Shown here: positions 57,461 to 64,000 of the stretch, piece by piece
Layout of the letters: every line of letters begins with the position of its first letter
Position numbering within the stretch: the stretch's first letter is position 1
Origin: Astrothelium macrocarpum
Taxonomy: Eukaryota > Ascomycota > Dothideomycetes > Trypetheliales > Trypetheliaceae
Assembly: GCA_021030915.1 (NCBI GenBank)
Contig: JAGEMR010000156.1
Location: 1-64,000 of the forward strand
Reading direction: 5' to 3'
DNA: 64,000 nt
Position numbers and translations under genes: made by a program
The notes under the pieces: model-generated
Database searches by the model: none
What the model saw: only the letters and a program-made list of their open reading frames with translations
Told to the model about the DNA's origin: nothing

Positions 57461-60335
57461 CTAAGCAGCAATCTGCTGATAAAACAGAATGTACGCCACC
57501 TTGTTATCCTTCACCCCACCCTTCTCCCTCGGAGTCCGCCTCCCCGTCGAGCTCGGCGTCGCAGTCCCATTGACCACGCCCGCCCACTTCCTCCCCGCCG
57601 ACGACGCCGCCGTCCCGCCAGTGATCCCCCCGTTGACTTCTTTCCACGCATCGCCTCCGTCCGAACCGCCATCCTCGCCATCCACCGTCCCGGAACCGTC
57701 GTCCTCGCCCATGCGCTCGAATACGTTTGCGCTGCGATCATGACGGTGCGATTCAAGCGCTGCAGCGAGGGCGGTGGGATCGGCTGACGCGGCGTGCGCG
57801 ACGTCTTCGCTGCGCACGCGCCGCAGCACCGTGTCATCCATGCGCAGCCACTCGCGCCCGTCCTGGCGGCGGATGTCGACGGTGTAGTGGCCGCCCGACG
57901 CGGTCTTACCATGGTGGTAGACAACAGCTGACAGGCGGTATTTGGGGAGTGAGGGTCCACGGGCGGTGAGGAGGGCGCCGCGTTTGCTGGGAGGGAAGAC
58001 TTCCTTGGGGATTTCAAGGTCGAGGGGGTAGGCCACGCGTTTCCAGATCTTTTGCGTGCCACCGGAGGAGTCGTACTGGAAGCGTTTGAGGTGGAGAATG
58101 AGGATGGGTGGGAGGGTTTCGATGAAGACTTGTTTGGTGGCGGTGGTGCTGCCGCGAGGGGAGTTGAAATCGCCCGAGAGAGTTTCGGGACGGGTGAGAT
58201 TTTTGAGGGCGTCGGTGATGGAGTTGACTTGGGGGTTGCCAATGTCGAGTTGGAGAGGTTTGTAGGGTTCGAGGGTGACGGAATTTTTGAGGCCTGGGAC
58301 ACGGAATTCAGAACGGAGTTTGCCTCCGAAGATTTTAGTAATGGGCGTGGAAACGGATGGAGAGCCTGACGATCGGGTGATGGCAGCTTTTTGCTTCGGC
58401 CCGACCTCAAGCCATCCTCCATCCGTAGGCGTGGTAGGGGATGTCATGGGTGAGCTTTGAGAAGGAGAAAGAGGGGTTTCTGTGTTCTGAATAGTATTTT
58501 TCATAACAAGAGCACACTCGTCATGGAGTCCCTCGAGGAGAAAGCCAAGGAATTCTTCAGCATCTTGTTGATGACCTCGCTTCGGAATATTAGTGATCAT
58601 GCCTTCTTTATAAAAGAGAAGTAAACTTACTCTCATAGAAGAAAATCTAGGAAGTTGTTTAATAACGTCATAGACGTATTCCGGAGCGAATGCTTCTCCG
58701 TACTGTTCCAGCTCGCTATCTTTTAAGCGCATTCGTAGTTGCTCAACGGAAATCGCCGAATCAATGATGTTGAATTCACGCATAAACATAATCCTTGGAA
58801 CTTTGTGAGTCTGAAAGGTATAAAGATGTCTATGCAACTTACATGGCTTCGACTAAGGGAGTATCACTTTTGAAATTATGCACCGCTCGTTTTCCTAGCT
58901 GATCTAAGAAGTCGTAAAAAGGTACGCAAAAAACAAGGACTTGAAGAATCTAGAATGTTTGAGTGATTTGCTAGTAGATTCGAATCTGTAAAACTTACTG
59001 AATTCATATAGCACATATTACCAGTATTTACAAGCCCTCTAGGCTCTAGAAAACATATTTTTCGCTCAGAATCTACACTGAAATCTCTCAAGGCTTCACC
59101 AGGTGAAGCTGTACGCGAGGAATTGACGCCATTCGTTAGTGCGTCGGTTGTAGACGCGGGTGGGGCGGCAGGTGATGATGAAGGGGCTTTTGTTCGCACG
59201 AGATCAGCCCAAGATTTCGGCGGCGCTTTTGTTGGGGGTGACGTCACAGCAGGTGTTGTCTCGGGGGACTGAGCCGGAGCGGATGCTGTTGGTGTAATAG
59301 TGTTAGCTTCCGACTGCTCCGTCTCTGCTGATCGCGTATCAGTAATTGAGGTCGCAGCCGTTTGCTCAGTCGAGGGCCGAGAAGCAGTTCGATTGTGAGC
59401 GATTGCACCGCCTGGTATAAAGGGAGTTGCTGGAATAATTGGTACAGCTGGTCTGGTTTGTAGTCTTGAATTTGCCTGGTCTTGTGATACCGGCCGAAGG
59501 CCGGAAGAGGTTGGAAGACTGGATGAAGGCGTCGTCGGTTGTGTAGAATCAGACTCAGAAGGTGCCTGTGATGTAGCGGGTGTCTCCAAATCCGATGTAG
59601 GGATCGCGACTACTTCCTTTGCCTCCTTGCTTTCCTCTATAGAAGGATTATCGCCAGATTGATCTCTTAAAGGCAGTTCTAGTGATTCTCCAGAAAATTG
59701 AAGATCACGTCTTCGACGTCGACGACGGGACGCTCTAGGCGGGAACGGTTCGTCTGGCTTCGAGTACCACGGGAGCTATAACAATCTTAGCTGCAGTTGG
59801 GGACGGTTGGATTTTCTAGCATATTTACCTGTGGGTAGAAAGGCTTTTTTGTTGTTGGGAGCGGAGGCCCACTGAATGAAGGCCTTGACGAAGATGGTGC
59901 TGGAGAGACGGATGCAGCCACGGAGGATTTTGGAGTAGATGGAGATGCCACGGCTTGGGAGCTTACCGGTGTTGTCGAAGGTGGAGGCTGTGGTGTATGA
60001 GACGGCGGAGGAACGACTTGTTGCCGTTGGACAGGAGGAGTCGGCTGGTGGTGTGGATGCGAGGATACTATCATCGGCGAGTGCTGTTGATAGGGACGCG
60101 TCGAGTATGGGTAGGCCTGATACGGGTAGAACTGATGAGGTGGAGGGTAGTGTAAAGCAGCGGGGTGTCCGTGAGCGTGATACTGTTGATGATAGGCACT
60201 GTACGGGTTATGGGGAAGTGGTGAATGCATAGGAGGAGGCATCTGATAGTGGAAGTCACTCTGGCGACGAGCTGGATGCATGGGCATGGCCGGCGGGATG
60301 TTGGAGGGTCCCGCTGGCGGAATATGAGAATTCAT
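57461..60335 (-). CDS. UBP3: ubiquitin-specific protease, Ubp3/USP10-like
   Basis: Five exons, 60335-59829, 59775-58999, 58949-58843, 58793-58631, 58579-57461, with introns of 49-53 nt; 890 residues. The first 400 are disordered (His/Pro/Tyr-rich, then Ser/Thr-rich) and contain KSWADLVR, a short motif like that before the catalytic domain of USP10/Ubp3. The peptidase C19 domain follows: Cys box GLVNTGNMCYMNSILQ (Cys near 424), QQDAEEFLGFLL, LPPILILHLKRF, and the His box YHHGKTASGGHYTVDI with WLRMDDT. It removes ubiquitin from proteins; yeast Ubp3 acts in trafficking, ribophagy and stress with Bre5. An insert of about 60 residues splits the C19 domain after QDAEEF. ATG 60335 is used since the longer frame starts at GTG. 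Confidence 0.93.
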
Positions 60336-61250
60336 GGCGCCGCGTGGTCCTTGTGCCTCCACAGTTGGCGTAGCTGGTCACGGCGGATCCCAGCGGCCAA
60401 ACTGCAGAGGGAATGAGATGACTCCTGAGGGCTCCAAAAGCTTCGATTGCGGGACCGGGTAGGAGGATAGAGGAGGGTTGCCTTACGTGTGAGGTCAGAA
60501 AGATTGGTAAGAGTTGGAGAAGGCAGCCGTTGATGGTGACTTGAGTGACAGGGGATTGTTAGTGCCCAAAAGTCAGGCAAGACAGCAATCCGACTCCCCG
60601 CAAGTGCATTGAGACAGCACTAGCATACATGACGAGGGGAGAGAGCAGGCTGGATAGTGCTGGGGGAGGGTGCAGTGGAGTGCATCGGCTTGGGCCAAAC
60701 TTCTCAAGTTCAAGGCGGAGCGGAAATGCCGATGTTCGCCCGGCCACCAAAGTTCTTGGTACGCGTTGAAACTGTTTCATACGGCCTTTGCAACTGTTTC
60801 TATCTTAGACTGAGCTATGCCACTCTCCTATTGCCATCCAAAATCGTCCATTGGCTTTTGTATTTCAAGCCGTATGATCACCATCTTGATCAACGTTTCC
60901 AGCTCAGTACTCATAGTAACTACTTATTACCCTTTCCTCATTGTTAACCCACATCCCGACTATGCGACACCAAACTATGCAAGGTGAAGACAGATTGTCT
61001 AGCATGTCAACACAGGAGAACCAATCGTAAAGCATCTTGTTCTTAGTCAATGCGCACTCCTTTCAAGTAGTGCGAACCCACATTGGTGTCGATGCACTCC
61101 CTTTTGGTGCATGTCTTCGACCTCATACCAAGCAGCTTGTCCACATTTTGATGTGAGAAAGCTTATCGCAATCGCTTGCCTGGCGTTCCGGCAGTTCATG
61201 GGTGTCTTAACAAGACTGCACTGCTCTAAATCCAAATCGCAGTCTCTACA
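60336..61250. other. intergenic region
   Basis: About 900 bases: promoter of the deubiquitinase gene, then the 3' flank of spc19. A short frame near 61.05-61.24 kb has no family. No feature is accepted. Confidence 0.5.
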
Positions 61251-61827
61251 TCACTGCGCGGCCATGCTCTTTCTCAATTGACGTTCTTTTTGCTGCGCCT
61301 GCAACTCCAATCGGCTTACGGCATAGCTTAATCGTTCTTTCTTTTGCCTCATCTGCATGATTTTTACGTCTTCAAGGGATGTGCTTGGTGCAGCTGTAGT
61401 CTGGGATCTTGCACCGCTCGTAGATCGTTTTCTGCGCATGGAACCCCTTCCTTGTGATAATCGCCCTTGTTGTAGCTCGCTTTTTGCAATCAGACTTTGC
61501 TCGCGCCTTTCTAGTTTGTCGAGATAGGTAGAAACACGGTTCAGAAGTGACTCCACTTCAGGGCTGATTTCAGAAAGGAGGGAGGTTTGAGCAGCTTGGA
61601 GTTCGGACTCAGATACGAGCTCGAAATGCTGGAAACCAGTCAGCAATTTCACGTTTGATATTGCATACAAAGCGAGCGCTATTGAAACTTGCTCTTGTGG
61701 TCTGCAAGACTTTGGCAAGGCGGGGAAAATCATTTACACCCGAATCCAAGATAGAAATAGAAGAATCAAGAAGCTGCATGCTAGAACGCAAGGACTCAAC
61801 ACATCCTGCTAGTGAAGATGCCATCAT
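61251..61827 (-). CDS. SPC19: DASH/Dam1 complex subunit Spc19
   Basis: Two exons, 61827-61693 and 61628-61251; 170 residues. The first exon gives SSLAGCVESLRSSMQLLDSSISILDSG and DFPRLAKVLQTTR; the second continues HFELVSESELQAAQTSLLSEI with a coiled-coil and a basic C-terminus. This is the Spc19 signature. Spc19 is one of ten subunits of the DASH ring, which couples kinetochores to microtubule plus ends. The intron begins GCAAGT and ends AG, so it is a GC-AG intron; no GT alternative keeps the conserved TTRHFEL junction. The gene is divergent from atp18, with 235 bases between start codons. Two ATGs occur in tandem at 61827; the first is used. Confidence 0.92.
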
Positions 61828-62062
61828 AGATCTCGACTGAGAATGTTTACATGGCGTGGCTCGAAAACAAAACGCGCGTGGTCAGATAGAGGTACATCAT
61901 AGCAACATCACGTGCTGGCCTTTCCGCCAGGGCCGACCGACTTCAAAGATCACATCCCATCTTTACCATCTATCAGTTCCACACCCTCCGAAAGCAATTG
62001 CCCCCCGATTCATTGCAAACCGCATCTCCAATTGGTAATACCTCAAATACCGCGACTTCGTC
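61828..62062. promoter_or_regulatory. short divergent promoter, spc19 / atp18
   Basis: Only 235 bases separate the two start codons, so both housekeeping genes must share this promoter. It has CT-rich patches; no individual element is claimed. Confidence 0.5.
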
Positions 62063-62467
62063 ATGGGTTTGTTGGGCAAGAAGTTTCCGGGCCCCATTGG
62101 CAAGCCTTTTCTGTGCTTTCATTCAAATCGACAATGCTAACGACTGGATAGCCCAACCAATGGCCCCCTTCTATATCGCTGGTATGACTTTGAAATGCAT
62201 TCGTTCTCCCTAGTCGCTGCAGTTGCGACACGCTGAGGAGACTAACAGATCAAATGTTAATATGAGACAGGAGTCGTCATACTTTACGGAGTCAATTCCT
62301 TCGCAAACGTCATGGCAAACAGTTAGTCTTTATCCCCGTGCCATATTGCCGGCGCCTTGAATTGGATTGTGACTGTGTGAATGCTGACATCCGTTGCAGC
62401 CGATGAATTCAAGAATGACCCGCGGAACCAGTATGTGAAGGGACAGCAATCCGGCAATGGCCATTAG
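62063..62467 (+). CDS. ATP18: mitochondrial F1Fo ATP synthase subunit i/j (Atp18)
   Basis: Four exons, 62063-62099, 62152-62181, 62271-62321, 62400-62467; 61 residues. The spliced protein begins MGLLGKKFPGPIAQPMAPFY and continues with one membrane helix, VVILYGVNSFANVMAN, and the tail TDEFKNDPRN, which is diagnostic of Atp18. It is a small Fo subunit of the mitochondrial inner membrane linked to the peripheral stalk and dimer interface. The first intron uses a GC donor (GCAAGC after ATTG); the only GT nearby is in the wrong phase. All four exons are too short to appear as one open frame, so the gene is easily missed by frame-based methods. Confidence 0.92.
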
Positions 62468-62774
62468 ACATGCACGATCGGGGTGAATGGAGAAGAAAGT
62501 GGAACACGTGGAGAAGCATTGGGAATACTTGTAATTGTACATACCCAAATCTAGAAGCAATGCATTCCTAGCACAAAGAAGTACTACCACAACGGGGTCA
62601 TCTATTCACTGTGTTCAGTGACTCATGTGACAACATGGTGAATTCACAGACGTGATTTGGCCATATTCCAAGGTTGACGATTCACCTTTCACCATCCCTC
62701 TTCCACATTCTGCCGAAGAGGACAAACAACAATTTCACATCATCAATATATCTGGCAACCCTCAATCATTCACA
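62468..62774. other. intergenic spacer
   Basis: About 300 bases between atp18 and the next plus-strand gene; the part before 62775 is CT-rich like a fungal core promoter. Confidence 0.5.
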
Positions 62775-63404
62775 ATGGCTTCCCAACAGACCCTATCATT
62801 TCCCGAGCGCTTCTTCAACACTCCACCAGAAGTGCACGAGAGCATCGAGCACTACCTGATTCGACGGGGGGTCCCCCCAGAATTTCACAGCTCGTTCATC
62901 AATCATTGGGCCACTGTCGCCACAAATCACGCCAAGCCAGATGTCGACCGAAGTGCCACTAGTTTCAGATATGAGGATTTATTCCTCAAATACCTCCGGC
63001 GCCCCTCAATAGGGGCATATCACTACTGCCACATGCTGGAATTTTACCGCATGTCTCCTTTTACGCAGGGCAAGCCCTGCTCCGGCATCATCCCTCTCGA
63101 CGCAAGCGTCGACGAGAGGAACAAGGGTCAAGAGACCCTTTATAATATCCTCCACCAGACTGGCAATGCCAGTAAAGCCGAGCGCCGGAGGCGCCGGCAG
63201 CAGCAGAAGCGCCAAGCGCAGATGGGGGGTGCCTCGGCCGCACAAGGGCCTCCGGAGGCGGAGGAGGATGTGGAGATGGAAGATGAGGGGATGGAAGGGA
63301 TGAGGGAGGGAGATGAGATTGAGGAGATGAGAAAGGAACTCCAATCTCAGCCGGGGGGTGCCTGGTTGGAGATTGGCGGTGATTTGCCCTTCAGGGGAAA
63401 GTGA
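62775..63404 (+). CDS. small protein with acidic C-terminal region, unknown function
   Basis: A single exon of 209 residues from ATG 62775, which follows a pyrimidine-rich leader; the frame is open further upstream to 62652 but that part is less protein-like. The N-terminal 130 residues look globular (FPERFFNTPPEVHESIEHYL, then RYEDLFLKYLRRPSIGAYHY). A basic helix KAERRRRRQQQKRQ and an acidic stretch (EAEEDVEMEDEGMEG) follow. I do not recognise the family. The basic-then-acidic tail is often seen in nuclear or RNA-associated proteins, but that is only suggestive. The degenerate tandem repeat begins about 50 bases beyond its stop. Confidence 0.65.
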   Translation: MASQQTLSFPERFFNTPPEVHESIEHYLIRRGVPPEFHSSFINHWATVATNHAKPDVDRSATSFRYEDLFLKYLRRPSIGAYHYCHMLEFYRMSPFTQGKPCSGIIPLDASVDERNKGQETLYNILHQTGNASKAERRRRRQQQKRQAQMGGASAAQGPPEAEEDVEMEDEGMEGMREGDEIEEMRKELQSQPGGAWLEIGGDLPFRGK

Positions 63405-63450
63405 ATGAGTTTTCTTGTCCTTTTTCTTTTCATTAATGTACGAATATTTG

Positions 63451-64000
63451 TATGGGGGGAGCCCCAATAAAAGTACCATGACTTGTGATGGATTAGATAG
63501 TCTCAATCATGATTCCTTGTTTCCAAAGTATCTCGAATTTCCATTTTTGCCTAAAATTCCATTAGGGCGGCCTCCGGTGATATCTACGGGACTTGTGGTA
63601 TTCAATCGCGAAATCCTGCGCTCAGACAGCTCCTAAAAATTCTATTTCCAAGAAAACTGCTTGCGGGGAGACCCTCAGTAGAATTTCTGCAATTGATTGC
63701 ACCCGAAAATGGTTTCCGCTCCGGGAAATATCTCAAAAAGTTCATTTTCTTTGAATCTCCATTGGGAGGCCCCCAGCAGAAATCTTATGATTCGCGGTAT
63801 TGAATAATAATTACTGCTCACGGAAAGAATCACTGGAATTCCATCAGATCAAATATGCTTTCGAGGAGGACCTCAATAAAATTACTGTAACTTGTAGCAT
63901 TAGAAAATGATTTTTTTGCTTGGCTAGAAATCTCAAGAATCCACTGTACCTCCAATACCATTTGAGAGATCCCCAGCAGAATCTCCGCCTTTCGACATGT
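63451..64000. repeat. degenerate tandem repeat, period about 100 bp, running off the window
   Basis: Six diverged units start near 63451, 63561, 63661, 63761, 63861 and 63961 (the last cut by the window end). The spacing is 110 bp for the first and 100 bp for the others. Shared blocks at matching positions are a GGAGGCCCCCAGCAGAA-like head, a following ACTTGTGGTATT-like block, and a TCTCAA block about 75 bases into the unit. As 100 is not a multiple of three and stops occur in all frames, it is unlikely to be coding. Confidence 0.72.

Noticed and set aside
57011..57787. 258-codon plus-strand frame
   Set aside because: Its right half is antisense to the deubiquitinase gene; the Arg/Pro-rich sequence has no family.
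57511..58422. 303-codon minus-strand frame
   Set aside because: It is out of frame with, and nested in, the deubiquitinase exon that shows the peptidase C19 motifs.
1..64000. tRNA, rRNA and CRISPR features
   Set aside because: Scanning by eye found no B-box-bearing cloverleaf, rRNA segment or regularly spaced identical direct repeats; a tRNAscan-SE and Infernal run would settle this.

Overview
The window looks like nuclear DNA of a filamentous ascomycete (Pezizomycotina). Nearly every gene is broken by one or more 48-100 nt GT-AG introns with CTAAC/CTGAC-like branch points. The gene content is fungal: the DASH kinetochore subunit Spc19, ATP synthase subunit Atp18, a Kha1-type K+/H+ antiporter, an Adp1-type ABC transporter, BTB proteins and relics of polyketide metabolism. 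I could not decide the class. No tRNA, rRNA, CRISPR array or intact transposon was seen. Exon boundaries below were joined by eye from splice signals and reading phase; phase closes exactly in every multi-exon model given.

Layout. (1) 1-11 kb: a nine-exon gene encoding one protein with a B-box-like finger, a P-loop GTPase, a RING finger, a patatin lipase and two C-terminal ubiquitin-interacting-like helices. It converges on a 1517-residue protein with a fungal STAND-type N-terminal domain. (2) 12-22 kb: a SET-domain protein, a small conserved protein with a myristoylation-like N-terminus, a Kha1 antiporter, a five-exon cupin and a cytochrome b5/acyl-CoA dehydrogenase fusion with a 12-nt microexon. 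(3) 22-33 kb: relics of secondary metabolism (the ketoreductase-ACP end of a reducing polyketide synthase and a cytochrome P450 with an internal stop), an intact secreted berberine-bridge-type FAD oxidase, an ankyrin remnant and a large orphan protein. (4) 34.8-42.5 kb: an MFS exporter, a class I aminotransferase and an Adp1-type ABC transporter. (5) 42.5-50.7 kb: gene-poor, with only an SMP-30/gluconolactonase gene and a 36-nt T tract. (6) 50.7-64 kb: a bZIP regulator with an AUG-free leader and overlapping uORF, two neighbouring BTB-like genes, a Ubp3/USP10-type deubiquitinase, a divergent spc19/atp18 pair in which both genes have a GC-AG intron, a small acidic-tailed protein, and a degenerate tandem repeat with a period close to 100 bp running off the end.

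How the parts relate (inference). The patatin fusion combines ubiquitin-handling modules, nucleotide binding and a lipase in one chain, a plausible stress or non-self response design, and it is the best candidate for an undescribed system here. The 22-38 kb stretch reads as a partly decayed metabolite locus in which the core enzyme and P450 are broken while the oxidase, exporter and aminotransferase remain open. The 60-63 kb block is housekeeping.
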